Of a stretch of 64,000 nucleotides of DNA, positions 16,921-27,155 are shown piece after piece. This DNA is from CAURNT01 sp963539215. Lineage in GTDB: Bacteria > Fusobacteriota > Fusobacteriia > Fusobacteriales > Leptotrichiaceae. The notes beneath the pieces are model-generated. The model saw only the letters and a list, made by a program, of their open reading frames with translations, was not told where the DNA came from and made no database searches. The stretch lies in contig CAUTJT010000001.1 of the NCBI GenBank assembly GCA_963539215.1, positions 161,359 through 225,358 on the forward strand. Reading direction: 5' to 3'. Positions within the stretch are counted from its first letter, which is position 1. Each line of letters opens with the position of its first letter. The position numbers were made by a program, and so were the translations under genes.

Positions 16921-18681
16921 TTAATCTTCTATTTTCTTTAATTTCAATTCTTCACTTAATTGTTTAATATCAACACTTGCAGGTGCTCCTGTTAATAAGT
17001 CTTGTCCCTTATTAGTTTTAGGGAATGGTATTACTTCTTTTATAGAAGTTTCTTTTTGCATTGCCATAAGCCATCTGTCAAGTCCAAATGCAAGTCCTCC
17101 ATGTGGTGGAACACCATAACTTAATGTCTCTAAGAAGAAACCAAATTTATCTACTTGTTCTTCTTTAGATAATCCTAATGTATCAAAAACCTTAGATTGT
17201 AATTCTGAATCATGTATTCTTATAGACCCTCCACCTATTTCATATCCATTTAATACTAAATCATAAGATTCAGACTTAATTTTTTCAAGTTCACCACTAT
17301 CTAAATATTTAATATCTTCTTTTTTGATTGATGTAAATGGATGATGTTGAGCTAAATATCTTCCTTCTTCCTCTGAGTATTCAAACATAGGAAAATCAAC
17401 AACCCAAGCAAACTTAAACTCATCTTTATTTATCAATCCTAAATCATTTCCTAATTTTAATCTTAAAGCTCCTAGCCCATCAAGAACTATTTTGTTTTTA
17501 TCAGCTAATATGAAAGCAATTTTATTATTAGTTAACTCTAAAGTATTTTTTATATTATTTAAAGTTTCTTCATCAAAGAATTTAGCTATAGGTGAATTTA
17601 TACTTCCATCTTCTCCAACTTTTATATATGCTAATCCTTTAGCTTTGTAATAAGTTTTAACGAAATCTTCAAGATCTTTAATTTTCTTTCTTGAAAAATC
17701 AACATCATCTGATACTATAGCTCTTACACTACCACCATTGCTAATAGCATCATCAAATACAGAAAATCCTTTATTAACTACAACTTCTGATAAATCTTTA
17801 ATTTTCATATCAAATCTTAAATCTGGTTTATCTGAACCATAATTATTCATTGCATAATCATAAGTTATTCTTTCAAATTTTTCTAATTTTTCTTCACCAG
17901 TAACATCTTTAAATACTTTCTTAGCAAGTCTTTCAACTAAATCCATTATATCTTCTTGATGTATAAATGACATTTCCATATCAAGTTGAGTAAATTCTAA
18001 TTGTCTATCTCCCCTTAAATCCTCATCTCTAAAGCATTTAGCAAGTTGATAATATTTATCCATACCAGCAACCATTAAAGTTTGTTTAAATAATTGTGGA
18101 GATTGTGGAAGAGCATAAAATTCACCTTTTTGCATTCTACTTGGAACTATGAAATCACGTGCACCTTCAGGTGTTGCCTTACCAAGTATAGGAGTATCTA
18201 TATCTAAGAAACCTTCATTATTCATGAACTCTCTTATAGAAAATAGCATAGCATTTCTTTTAACTATATTATCCAACATTTTCTTTCTTCTTAAATCTAA
18301 ATATCTATATGTCAATCTTAAATTTTCATTAATATTATTTTCTGAAATTTCAAAAGGTAAATTTTTAGATCTAGATAATACATTTATATTTTCTGCTAAT
18401 ACTTCTATATCTCCTGTTAATATATTTTTATTTTTACTTGTTCTTTCATTTACTTTACCTTCTACTTGTATTACAAATTCATTTTTTAATTTTTTAGCAA
18501 GTTCTAGTATTTCTTTAGGTGAATTTTCATTAACTAATACTTGTGTAATTCCATATCTATCTCTAAGATCTATAAATACAAAAGGCCCCATATCACGTAC
18601 CTTATCTATCCATCCAGATATAGTAACACTTTGTCCTACATTTTCTATTCTCAATTCATCTAATTTATGACTTCTATACAT
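16921..18681 (-). CDS. aspS: Aspartyl-tRNA synthetase
   Basis: Charges tRNA-Asp. 586 aa, the length of bacterial-type AspS with the inserted GAD domain. Visible are the N-terminal OB-fold with SGWIDKVRDMGPFVFIDLRD, class II motif 2 CFRDEDLRGDRQLEFTQLD, and motif 3 GGLAFGLDRWLMAM. It overlaps hisS by one base (stop/start), the common hisS-aspS pairing. Whether it is discriminating for Asp or also charges tRNA-Asn cannot be told from the sequence by eye. Confidence 0.97.
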   Translation of the reverse strand: MYRSHKLDELRIENVGQSVTISGWIDKVRDMGPFVFIDLRDRYGITQVLVNENSPKEILELAKKLKNEFVIQVEGKVNERTSKNKNILTGDIEVLAENINVLSRSKNLPFEISENNINENLRLTYRYLDLRRKKMLDNIVKRNAMLFSIREFMNNEGFLDIDTPILGKATPEGARDFIVPSRMQKGEFYALPQSPQLFKQTLMVAGMDKYYQLAKCFRDEDLRGDRQLEFTQLDMEMSFIHQEDIMDLVERLAKKVFKDVTGEEKLEKFERITYDYAMNNYGSDKPDLRFDMKIKDLSEVVVNKGFSVFDDAISNGGSVRAIVSDDVDFSRKKIKDLEDFVKTYYKAKGLAYIKVGEDGSINSPIAKFFDEETLNNIKNTLELTNNKIAFILADKNKIVLDGLGALRLKLGNDLGLINKDEFKFAWVVDFPMFEYSEEEGRYLAQHHPFTSIKKEDIKYLDSGELEKIKSESYDLVLNGYEIGGGSIRIHDSELQSKVFDTLGLSKEEQVDKFGFFLETLSYGVPPHGGLAFGLDRWLMAMQKETSIKEVIPFPKTNKGQDLLTGAPASVDIKQLSEELKLKKIED

Positions 18682-19919
18682 TATTTTATCCTTTCTATAA
18701 GGCTAGATAAAGTAATCTCTTCTTGATTTCCTGTTTCAAGATTCTTAAGAGTTATCATTCCCTTATTTTTTTCATCTTCGCCTAATATTATAGCATAAAG
18801 AGCACCAAGTTTATTAGCTTTTTTCATTTGACCACCAAATCCTTTAGGTGAATAATCAAATTCCACACGTATTCCTTCTTCTCTTAATGATTTCAAAATA
18901 TTTAACATGTATTCTTTAGTTTCATCAAAATATACTATATATGATAATTTTTCTTTTTTATTTATAAGTTTTTCATCTAAAAGTAAAGTTATTCTTTCAA
19001 TTCCTGCAGCAAAACCAATTCCTGGAACCTTAACTCCTGCTAATATTTCAGTTAACTTATCATATCTTCCTCCACCTAAAACTGTAGATTGAGCTCCTAA
19101 ATTTTCTGATTTAATTTCAAATACTGTATCTGAATAATAATCTAGACCTCTTACAAGTTTAGGGTTTACAATATAATTTACACCGAAAGATTTTAAGGTA
19201 TCTTTTAAACTTTCAAAGAATTTATTACTTTCTTCATCAAAGTAATCATAAAGCTTAGGTGCATTTTCTAAAAGTTTTTGATCTTCTTCACTCTTAGAAT
19301 CAAGTACTCTTAAAGGATTTTTACTAGCTCTTATTTTAGAGTCATCACTTAATTTATCTATATTTTCTAAAAGATATTCTTGTAAGTCCTTAATATATTT
19401 AACTCTACATTCTACACTTCCTAAAGAATTAAGTTCTACAGTTAAATTATTAAGCCCTAATTTTGATAAGAATTCTACTGCCATAGCTATTATTTCTCCA
19501 TCAAGCATAGGATTTCTAACACCAAAACTTTCTACTCCTATTTGATAAAATTCTCTGTATCTTCCTTTTTGAGGTGCCTCATATCTATACATAGGTCCTG
19601 AATAATACCATTTAACATTAGGGTTTGATTTATGTAATCCTGCATTTAAATAAGCTCTAACAACTCCAGCTGTTCCTTCAGGTCTTAATGTTATACTTCT
19701 TCCTCCCTTATCTTCAAAAGTATACATTTCTTTTGAAACTACATCAGTTTCATCTCCTACAGATCTTTTAAAAAGTTCAGTCTCCTCAACTATAGGAGTT
19801 ATTATATTTTTATAACCATACTTTTCAAATACTTCTTTAGCAACTTCTAATATGAAATTTTGTTTTTCAGAATCACTAAAATACCTATCTTTCATACCTT
19901 TAAGCACATTATATTCCAT
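18681..19919 (-). CDS. hisS: Histidyl-tRNA synthetase
   Basis: Charges tRNA-His. 412 aa with class II motifs and the HisRS-specific signatures GLDYYSDTVFE (HisA) and LGGGRYDKL (HisB). The N-terminus has RPEGTAGVVRAYL, and the C-terminal anticodon-binding domain starts near residue 320. Its start lies 11 bases inside the 3' end of tmk. Confidence 0.97.
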   Translation of the reverse strand: MEYNVLKGMKDRYFSDSEKQNFILEVAKEVFEKYGYKNIITPIVEETELFKRSVGDETDVVSKEMYTFEDKGGRSITLRPEGTAGVVRAYLNAGLHKSNPNVKWYYSGPMYRYEAPQKGRYREFYQIGVESFGVRNPMLDGEIIAMAVEFLSKLGLNNLTVELNSLGSVECRVKYIKDLQEYLLENIDKLSDDSKIRASKNPLRVLDSKSEEDQKLLENAPKLYDYFDEESNKFFESLKDTLKSFGVNYIVNPKLVRGLDYYSDTVFEIKSENLGAQSTVLGGGRYDKLTEILAGVKVPGIGFAAGIERITLLLDEKLINKKEKLSYIVYFDETKEYMLNILKSLREEGIRVEFDYSPKGFGGQMKKANKLGALYAIILGEDEKNKGMITLKNLETGNQEEITLSSLIERIK

Positions 19920-20589
19920 TAATCATCACCTCAATATTTCTATATATTTCATCATTTATATCTTCTACTGTTCTCATTTTACCATCTTTTACACAATTTA
20001 TTATTATCCATCCTTTTATATTTGCAAGCTCTATTGCACTATTATATGATTTTATTAAATACTCTTTATTACTCTCATGTATATCTTTAGCCTTATCTCC
20101 CGTTATCTTATTTTCCCTATTTTCCATAAGACTAAACGTATATTCTATTGGAACATTTAAAAATACAACTAAATTAGGACTAGGTATACCAAGTTTACTA
20201 TATTCAAAGTCTTCTATCCAATTAATACATCTCATTTTTTCTTCAAAATCATCTATTTTAGATGCTTGATGTACAATATTAGAAGTTGTATATCTATCGC
20301 TAATTATAACATAGCCATTTTCATATTCTTCCGCCCATTTGGTTTTAAATGAAGCATATCTGTCCACTCCATAAAAACTTGAAGCAGCATAAGCATTAAC
20401 ACTTTGAGCATCTTTTCCAAAATCACCATTTAAGTACATTTTAACTAAACTAGATGAAGGAGAATCATAATCAGGAAAAGAAATTTTTTTAACTTTTATT
20501 CCTTCATTACATAGTCTATCATTCAGAAGTTGACTTTGAGTTTGTTTACCACTACCATCAGTACCTTCTATTATTATTAATTTTCCCAC
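19909..20589 (-). CDS. tmk: Thymidylate kinase
   Basis: Phosphorylates dTMP to dTDP. P-loop GTDGSGKQTQ and the DR(Y/H) motif ISDRYTTSN are visible; the RENK segment fits the lid region. I prefer the GTG start at 20589 (226 aa): AAGGAG lies six bases before it and the protein then begins just ahead of the P-loop, as in the family. The ATG at 20613 would add eight residues, lacks a ribosome site and overlaps sufU more. The protein is still slightly longer than the usual 205-215 aa and its P-loop has Gly-Lys-Gln-Thr, so some divergence exists. Confidence 0.88.
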   Translation of the reverse strand: MGKLIIIEGTDGSGKQTQSQLLNDRLCNEGIKVKKISFPDYDSPSSSLVKMYLNGDFGKDAQSVNAYAASSFYGVDRYASFKTKWAEEYENGYVIISDRYTTSNIVHQASKIDDFEEKMRCINWIEDFEYSKLGIPSPNLVVFLNVPIEYTFSLMENRENKITGDKAKDIHESNKEYLIKSYNSAIELANIKGWIIINCVKDGKMRTVEDINDEIYRNIEVMINGI

Positions 20590-20599
20590 TTTAATCTCC

Positions 20600-21028
20600 T
20601 TAATATTTATCAATTATTATTTTCAAAGAATGCCAACTAAGTGTAGAACATTTAATTCTAGCTGGCATATCCTTTGTTATTTCTAATAGTTTTGCTTCTT
20701 CTAACATATCTTCTTCTAAACTTGAAAGTTCTTCGCCATGCATCATTTTAAAAAATACATCCAATAATTTTTTAGTTTCATCTAAACTTTTCCCTTTTAT
20801 TAATTCAACAAGCATAGCTGAAGAAGCTGAAGATATAGCACATCCATTTCCTATAAATGATGCATCTTCTATTAATTTATCTTTTATTTTAACTACAAGA
20901 GTTAGGTCATCACCACAACTAGGGTTATGACCTCTTTGTATATCAGTAGGATTATCTATCTCTTTTTTCAAATCTTTTCTATTAGAATACTCTAGTATAG
21001 TTTGCTGATAAAGCTTGTTTATATCCAT
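20600..21028 (-). CDS. sufU: SufU/IscU-like iron-sulfur cluster assembly protein
   Basis: 142 aa. It has the three conserved cysteines of the family: Cys38 in NPSCGDD, Cys63 in GNGCAISSAS and Cys127 in RIKCSTLSWH, plus Asp40. The roughly 20-residue insertion between Cys63 and Cys127 is typical of SufU, the zinc protein that passes sulfur from SufS to SufB. It could also work as an IscU-type scaffold. No cysteine desulfurase or suf gene lies nearby, so it is separated from its usual partners. Confidence 0.88.
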   Translation of the reverse strand: MDINKLYQQTILEYSNRKDLKKEIDNPTDIQRGHNPSCGDDLTLVVKIKDKLIEDASFIGNGCAISSASSAMLVELIKGKSLDETKKLLDVFFKMMHGEELSSLEEDMLEEAKLLEITKDMPARIKCSTLSWHSLKIIIDKY

Positions 21029-21038
21029 TATTACTCCA

Positions 21039-21557
21039 TTATTTTATATCATGATATTTTAAATATATTTTATATTGATACACTGCATGCTCTATAACTA
21101 AGAAAGAAACAGTGTAAGCTATAATTCTGGCAAAAAACGTAGGATTATTTAATATTAATATAGATATAAATACAGAAATTATAGAAGTTAAAATATATAC
21201 ATTTGATCTATATATGTTTATTTTTCTTATTAAAAAACCTGTAATCATTCTTAATATACCCATCATCAAAATCCAAAAAGCCAAAAATGAAGGTATAAGT
21301 AATCCTAAATTAAATAAATCCTGAGTTGCCAATAATATACAAAATATAATAGTTACTATAGGATTTATTAAATACATTTTTGAAAATACACGAGAATTTT
21401 TTATATAATATATCAATTCTCTTAAAGCCACAAGTAGATTTAATAAAACAAGTGCACGTATTATATATCCTAATTGTTCTATAGGATTAAAAAACAATAG
21501 TATTCCTACTACAAAAAAAACTATACTTAGCACTAAATTAAAACTCTTATTTTTCAT
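21039..21557 (-). CDS. DUF308/HdeD-like integral membrane protein
   Basis: 172 aa with six hydrophobic segments grouped in pairs, including FFVVGILLFFNP and SVFISILILNNPTFFARII, where an Asn-Pro pair ends each hairpin. That repeated pattern is typical of DUF308 (HdeD-like) proteins, whose function is unknown. It starts nine bases after the V-ATPase subunit D gene and precedes sufU by ten, so it is part of the same long run. I cannot say if it serves the ATPase. Confidence 0.65.
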   Translation of the reverse strand: MKNKSFNLVLSIVFFVVGILLFFNPIEQLGYIIRALVLLNLLVALRELIYYIKNSRVFSKMYLINPIVTIIFCILLATQDLFNLGLLIPSFLAFWILMMGILRMITGFLIRKINIYRSNVYILTSIISVFISILILNNPTFFARIIAYTVSFLVIEHAVYQYKIYLKYHDIK

Positions 21558-21566
21558 ATTACCACC

Positions 21567-22187
21567 TTAATTAATATTTGCCTTCATAAGTCTTATTATT
21601 GCAGCTCTATCATTTTCATCTAACTTCATACGTATAAATTTAATAGTTTCTTCAAGTTGAGGTATAGTCATGTATTCTAACGCATTAACTCTTCTTCTTG
21701 TTTTTTCTATTTCATCTGCCATAAGTTGTGTTGATTTTTCTATTTGAGCAAGTTGTAATAAATCATTCATAACAAAACTCATATCTTCTATAGCTAAATC
21801 TAATTCATAACTTGTTTGAGCGAAAGAATAAGGATAAAGATCATTTTCATCCCCTATTTTTTCTAAAGATATTTCTGGTATTCTTACACTCATAACATTT
21901 CTTTTTGTAACATCTACTTCATATCTTATCTTTGGAATAGCAAGTGATTCTTCAAATACAGATTCAGATATTATACTCTTAGCCATAGTAAAATTCTTTA
22001 ATGATAAAGTTAGCTTTTTTTCGACATTTATACGCATTTCCTTATTTTTCTTTATAGTTTCTATAAAAATACGCATAAGTTCATCTTGTTTATCCTTTAA
22101 TAATTTATGTCCTTTTTTAGCTGTTACAAGTTTTGCTTTTAAACGAGTTAATTCCATTCTTGTTGGATTCACATTTAATCTAGCCAT
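21567..22187 (-). CDS. ntpD: V-type ATPase subunit D
   Basis: Central-stalk subunit that turns inside the A3B3 head. 206 aa, with the two long terminal helices expected: an N-terminal segment beginning NPTRMELTRLKAKLVTAKKG, the family signature, and a C-terminal EIEKTRRRVNALEYMTIPQL helix. It follows subunit B by one base and closes the ATPase part of the operon. Confidence 0.95.
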   Translation of the reverse strand: MARLNVNPTRMELTRLKAKLVTAKKGHKLLKDKQDELMRIFIETIKKNKEMRINVEKKLTLSLKNFTMAKSIISESVFEESLAIPKIRYEVDVTKRNVMSVRIPEISLEKIGDENDLYPYSFAQTSYELDLAIEDMSFVMNDLLQLAQIEKSTQLMADEIEKTRRRVNALEYMTIPQLEETIKFIRMKLDENDRAAIIRLMKANIN

Positions 22188-22188
22188 A

Positions 22189-23568
22189 TTATTTTTCCTC
22201 TTTATTTAAATATTTTTCTAAATATTCATCCCTAATTCTCTTTAACTCATTCTTAGGCAATATTCTTAAAAGATCCCATCCAAGTTCTAAAGTATCTATT
22301 ATACTTCTATTATTTTCAAATCCTTGACCTACATATTTTTCTTCAAATTCTTGAGCAAATTTAGCAAATTGTTTATCTGTATCAGATAAAGCAGATTCAC
22401 CCAAAATTACAGCTAATTCTTTAGCTTCTTTACCTGTTGCATAGGCTGAAAATAGTTGATTCATTGTATCGGCATGATCTTCACGAGTCTTATTTTTACC
22501 TATACCTTTATCTTTAAGTCTTGAAAGTGAAGGTAATACATCAATAGGAGGCATAATATTTTTCTTATACAACTCTCTTGAAAGTACTATTTGTCCCTCA
22601 GTAATATATCCAGTTAAATCAGGAATTGGATGAGTTTTATCATCCTCAGGCATAGTAAGTATAGGTATCTGAGTTATAGAACCTGGTTTACCTTTTAATT
22701 TACCTGCCCTTTCATAAAGTGTAGAAAGGTCAGTATATAGATAACCTGGGTATCCACGTCTACCAGGAACTTCTTTTCTTGCTGCTGATATTTCTCTTAA
22801 AGCTTCACAATAATTAGTTAAATCTGTTATTATAGTCAAAACATGCATTCCCTTTTCAAAAGCAAGATATTCAGCACAAGTAAGTGCCATTCTTGGTGTT
22901 GCTATTCTTTCTACTGATGGATCATTTGCAAGATTAATAAATAGAACTGATCTATCTATAGCTCCTGTCTTTTTGAAATCTTCTATAAAGAATTGTGCTT
23001 CTTCATAAGTTATACCTACTGCTGCAAATACTACGGCAAATTTTTCTCCATCACCTAATACTCTAGCTTGTCTTGCTATTTGTGCTGCAAGTTCAGCATG
23101 TGGCATACCTGAACCTGAAAATATAGGTAATTTTTGTCCTCTTACTAAAGTATTTAATCCATCTATAGCTGATATACCTGTTTGAATAAATTCAGAAGGA
23201 TAATCTCTAGCTACTGGATTTAAAGCTATTCCATTAATATCTAGAGATTTTTCGGCAACAATTTTAGATCCATTATCTTTTTCTCTACCTAATCCATCAA
23301 ATACTCTTCCTATCATATCTTCAGAAACTCTAAGTTTCAAAGGTGTACCAAGAAATCTAACCTTAGAATCTTTCATATTTATACCTGCTGGTGATTCAAA
23401 TAATTGAAGTATAGCTTTATCTTCATTAACTTCTAATACTCTTCCTAAACGAGTCTCACCATTTTGTGTTTCTACTTCTACTAACTCTTCATAGCTTACA
23501 CCATCAACACCTTCTACAGTCATCAAAGGTCCTACTATTTCATTTATAGTTTTATATTCTTTTATCAC
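22189..23568 (-). CDS. ntpB: V-type ATPase subunit B
   Basis: Non-catalytic nucleotide-site subunit of the V1 head. 459 aa. The P-loop position reads SGSGMPHAELAAQIARQA, which lacks the GKT of a working Walker A, as expected for B subunits. Other family marks are REISAARKEVPGRRGYPGYLYTDL split around the ring interface. Its stop overlaps nothing, and its ATG overlaps the subunit A stop by one base. Confidence 0.97.
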   Translation of the reverse strand: MIKEYKTINEIVGPLMTVEGVDGVSYEELVEVETQNGETRLGRVLEVNEDKAILQLFESPAGINMKDSKVRFLGTPLKLRVSEDMIGRVFDGLGREKDNGSKIVAEKSLDINGIALNPVARDYPSEFIQTGISAIDGLNTLVRGQKLPIFSGSGMPHAELAAQIARQARVLGDGEKFAVVFAAVGITYEEAQFFIEDFKKTGAIDRSVLFINLANDPSVERIATPRMALTCAEYLAFEKGMHVLTIITDLTNYCEALREISAARKEVPGRRGYPGYLYTDLSTLYERAGKLKGKPGSITQIPILTMPEDDKTHPIPDLTGYITEGQIVLSRELYKKNIMPPIDVLPSLSRLKDKGIGKNKTREDHADTMNQLFSAYATGKEAKELAVILGESALSDTDKQFAKFAQEFEEKYVGQGFENNRSIIDTLELGWDLLRILPKNELKRIRDEYLEKYLNKEEK

Positions 23569-25334
23569 TACATTACCTCCGATTGTTTTGAGATAAGTTC
23601 ATCAATTTTTCTAACAACTTCTTTATCTATTTCATCAATTTTTTCTATTTCTTCTTCTGATAAATACTTAGCTCTTGCAATATTTTCTCTTACTTCTAAA
23701 TCTAGTATATCTTTTATATACACATTTGATTCTAAAGCACGTTTTGCTTGATTATAGAAATTAATAACCATATTAAGCATTTTATCTTGTTTTGCAAGTG
23801 AAGTAAATGTATCTTGTTCATGGAAGGCATTTTGTTGTAAATAATCTTCTCTAATAGATTTAGCAGCTTCAAGTTTTAATTGATCTTCAAATGATAAAGT
23901 ATCTTTACCTACAAGTCTTACTATTTCTTGAAGTGAAGCTTCTTCTTGAAGTAATTTCATAGCTTTTACCCTATTTTTAGAAAATCTATCATCTACATTT
24001 TTATCCATCCATTCATCTACTTTAGTTTGATAAAGTGTATATGAATTTAGCCAATTTATTGCTGGGAAATGTCTTCTATAGGCAAGTTGGGCATCAAGTC
24101 CCCAGAATACTTTAACTATACGTAATGTAGCTTGTGATACAGGCTCTGATATATCTCCTCCAGGAGGTGATACAGCTCCTATAACAGTTAAAGCACCTAT
24201 TCTTTCATCTTCTCCAAGACAAACTACTTTACCTGCTCTTTCATAGAAATCAGCTGCACGAGATGCAAGATATGCTGGATAACCTTCATCTCCTGGCATT
24301 TCTTCAAGACGTCCTGACATTTCTCTTAAAGCTTCTGCCCAACGAGAAGTAGAATCTGCCATTATAGAAACAGAATATCCCATATCTCTAAAATACTCCG
24401 CTATAGTTATACCTGTATATATAGAAGCTTCTCTGGCAGCAACTGGCATATTTGAAGTATTTGCTATAAGTACTGTTCTTTGCATTAAAGATTTCCCTGT
24501 TAATGGATCTATAATTTCAGGAAATTCCATAAGAACATCAGTCATCTCATTACCACGTTCTCCACATCCAACATATACTACAACTTGAGCATCACCCCAT
24601 TTCGCAAACTGATGTTGTACAACTGTCTTACCTGATCCAAAAGGCCCTGGAACACAAGCAGTTCCTCCCTTTGCAACAGGGAAAAATGTATCTATTACTC
24701 TTTGTCCTGTAACTAATGGTTCATCAGGATTAATTTTTCTTTCATATCTTCTTCCACGTCTTACCGGCCATTTTTGTATCATATTTAATTCTACTAAACC
24801 TTTAGGTGTTTCTATAATAGCAATTGTATCTTCAACTTTAAAATTACCAGATTTTATTTCTTTTATAGTACCTTCTATTCCAAAAGGAACCATAATTTTA
24901 TGATCTATAACTTCTGTTTCAGGTACTATTCCTAAAACATAACCAGAAGATACATAATCCCCTACATTCTTTTGGGCTTTAAATTCCCAAACTTTTTCTC
25001 TATCTAAAGAATTTACTTCTACTCCTTTAATAAGGAAATCTCCAACTTTAGCTCTTATTTTATCTAATGGTCTTTGTATTCCATCAAACATATTTTCTAA
25101 TAATCCTGGACCTAATTCTACAGAAAGAGGCATACCTGTTGTTTCAACTGGCTCATCTGTACCTATACCTGTAGTTTCTTCATATACTTGAATAGAGGCT
25201 CTATCTCCCCTCATTTCAATTATTTCACCTATTAATTTATTATTACCTACTTTAACCATGTCAAATACATTAGCATGTGACATATTTTCTGCAACAACTA
25301 ATGGTCCTGAAACTTTAATAATTCTTCCTTTCAA
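23568..25334 (-). CDS. ntpA: V-type ATPase catalytic subunit A
   Basis: Catalytic ATPase subunit. 588 aa, with the A-type non-homologous insert (about 115-190), Walker A GPFGSGKTVVQHQ near residue 233, and SRWAEALREMSGRLEEMPGD. It starts with TTG, preceded by AAGGAG six bases away; no in-frame ATG upstream fits better. The residue set cannot tell synthesis from hydrolysis, but V-type enzymes in bacteria mostly pump ions outward using ATP. Confidence 0.97.
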   Translation of the reverse strand: MKGRIIKVSGPLVVAENMSHANVFDMVKVGNNKLIGEIIEMRGDRASIQVYEETTGIGTDEPVETTGMPLSVELGPGLLENMFDGIQRPLDKIRAKVGDFLIKGVEVNSLDREKVWEFKAQKNVGDYVSSGYVLGIVPETEVIDHKIMVPFGIEGTIKEIKSGNFKVEDTIAIIETPKGLVELNMIQKWPVRRGRRYERKINPDEPLVTGQRVIDTFFPVAKGGTACVPGPFGSGKTVVQHQFAKWGDAQVVVYVGCGERGNEMTDVLMEFPEIIDPLTGKSLMQRTVLIANTSNMPVAAREASIYTGITIAEYFRDMGYSVSIMADSTSRWAEALREMSGRLEEMPGDEGYPAYLASRAADFYERAGKVVCLGEDERIGALTVIGAVSPPGGDISEPVSQATLRIVKVFWGLDAQLAYRRHFPAINWLNSYTLYQTKVDEWMDKNVDDRFSKNRVKAMKLLQEEASLQEIVRLVGKDTLSFEDQLKLEAAKSIREDYLQQNAFHEQDTFTSLAKQDKMLNMVINFYNQAKRALESNVYIKDILDLEVRENIARAKYLSEEEIEKIDEIDKEVVRKIDELISKQSEVM

Positions 25335-25350
25335 GTCCTTCTCCTTTCAA

Positions 25351-25680
25351 CTAAAAAATATTAGTTCCTATTGCCTTTTCTATATTTTCATCTATTTTAG
25401 CTATTCCTATACCTTTACTTCCCTTATTACTTGGTATTAAAGTTATCATAGGCATAACTTCATTTTTATATCTTTCTAGTACACTCTCGGCACGAAGAGC
25501 ATAATCTTCTGTTATTAATATTATTCCATAGCCACTTATTGCAAGTTTATCTATAGTTGCCTTAATTTTTTGAATTACTATATCATCATTTTCTAAGTTT
25601 TCAACACTAAAAACATCTATACCTAAAGCTTTAAATGATGTAACTGTATCTTTATCTCCTATAGCTGCTATTTTATACAT
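25351..25680 (-). CDS. V-type ATPase subunit F (NtpG-type)
   Basis: 109 aa central-stalk subunit. The start MYKIAAIGDKDTVTSFKALG is the family signature, followed by a Rossmann-like core with GYGIILITEDYA and a C-terminal helix. It lies between subunits C and A, the same slot as ntpG in the Enterococcus hirae operon (ntpFIKECGABD). Confidence 0.92.
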   Translation of the reverse strand: MYKIAAIGDKDTVTSFKALGIDVFSVENLENDDIVIQKIKATIDKLAISGYGIILITEDYALRAESVLERYKNEVMPMITLIPSNKGSKGIGIAKIDENIEKAIGTNIF

Positions 25681-26593
25681 AAACTCCTCTCAATCTACTT
25701 TTAACAAGTTCTATATCAATGTCATTTAATTTAGCAGACATTATTAATCTTAAGGCTTTAAATTCATATTCTTTAGCTATAATATATGTAAATATAGGTT
25801 CTGGACCTATAGTCACATTTTTATACTCTTTAGCTAAAAAAATTATCATGTTATCAAATACCTTTTCAATTTCTAATATATCCTCATTTTTTTCAAAAGT
25901 TTCCCAAGATTTAGTTTCTATTTTCTTTTTAAATAATGGTAAATATGTATTAGTGAAATATGATTTAATTAAATCCTCTTTACATATATTTCCACCATCT
26001 ACTAAAATATCATCTAAATAATCTACATTTCTATTTTGCTTTTTCAATCTTAAAAAAGTTAAAACATTATATCTATCTATAGATATTTTAGAATAATCTA
26101 TAAATAAAGGTATATTAGTACTAATTGCTAATTTTAAAAGATGTTTTAAATACATTTTATCAAGTTCTATACAAGCTTCTTTTAAATCTTTATATTTTTT
26201 CACCTCATTAAAATTATTCATTATTTCTTCTTTGTCTATAATGCCTGTAGATATATTATACTCATCTAAAATATTTCCTTTATCTTTTAATAGAAGTTTA
26301 AGATTTTGATATTCATATTTCAAGGCAGCCAAATCAACTATTTCCTGATTATTTTTAGATATTTCTCTTGTAAATTTAAATACTCTTTCAAGCTCTCCAT
26401 TAATAATTTTTTCATATTCATCATCACGAGTAATAGTAGCTATAGAATAAGAGTAATCCGTATCGTTTAAGATTCTTAATATTTCTTTAAATGAATTAGT
26501 CTCTAACATTTTAATAAGCTTATCTTCACTTAATAATTTTTTTTCTTGAACCTTAATCATTGATACAGGTAAAATGAAATCATTTCTATTCAT
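25673..26593 (-). CDS. ntpC: V-type ATPase subunit C (d-type)
   Basis: 306 aa helical protein that links the rotor stalk to the membrane c-ring. Features of the family are the SMIKVQEKKLLSEDKL start and the C-terminal GPEPIFTYIIAKEYEFKALR segment. It overlaps the subunit F start by eight bases. Sequence is less conserved than A or B, and the call rests partly on operon position. Confidence 0.9.
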   Translation of the reverse strand: MNRNDFILPVSMIKVQEKKLLSEDKLIKMLETNSFKEILRILNDTDYSYSIATITRDDEYEKIINGELERVFKFTREISKNNQEIVDLAALKYEYQNLKLLLKDKGNILDEYNISTGIIDKEEIMNNFNEVKKYKDLKEACIELDKMYLKHLLKLAISTNIPLFIDYSKISIDRYNVLTFLRLKKQNRNVDYLDDILVDGGNICKEDLIKSYFTNTYLPLFKKKIETKSWETFEKNEDILEIEKVFDNMIIFLAKEYKNVTIGPEPIFTYIIAKEYEFKALRLIMSAKLNDIDIELVKSRLRGVYV

Positions 26594-26603
26594 TTAAACA
26601 CCT

Positions 26604-27146
26604 CTAATTAAAATAGTTTAATATCAAACTTTCCAATTCTTCCTTTTTAATATTTATTATACTATCAAAAGTATAATTTTCATCAACACCATCATATGAT
26701 ATTACAAACCCAGATTTAACTGCATCACTAATTTTTAAATTAGAAAATTTATTACTTAAATCTGCATATTTAGATGGAACTAATATTAATTCATTAGGAA
26801 AAGATTTTCTTTTTTCTAAATTATATTTAATAAATTTTTCCATCTCTTCTAAACTAATATTTTCTAAATTTGTTGATAATTCATTTAAGATTTGTCCTAT
26901 TATCTCTTGTTTTTTCTCTAATAATATATTTTTAGATTTTAAATTAATATTAGATTCAACTCTTTCAAATTCTAAATCTTTTTTTGTTTCAAACTTACTT
27001 AAAGATTTTTTTTCATAGTCTTTAACTTTTAAATCAAATTCAGATTTTAGAACTTGAATTTTATCTTCAGTTTCAGAATTTAATACCTTAATTTTATCTT
27101 CCGTATCTGAAATTATCTTATTTATTATATTATCTAAATTTGACAT
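26604..27146 (-). CDS. ntpE: V-type ATPase subunit E
   Basis: 180 aa peripheral-stalk subunit. The N-terminal half is one long charged coiled coil (residues 1-100) and the C-terminal half is globular, including ELILVPSKYADL. Position between K and C, size and architecture support the call; identity by eye alone is weak. Confidence 0.85.
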   Translation of the reverse strand: MSNLDNIINKIISDTEDKIKVLNSETEDKIQVLKSEFDLKVKDYEKKSLSKFETKKDLEFERVESNINLKSKNILLEKKQEIIGQILNELSTNLENISLEEMEKFIKYNLEKRKSFPNELILVPSKYADLSNKFSNLKISDAVKSGFVISYDGVDENYTFDSIINIKKEELESLILNYFN

Positions 27147-27155
27147 ACTTACTCC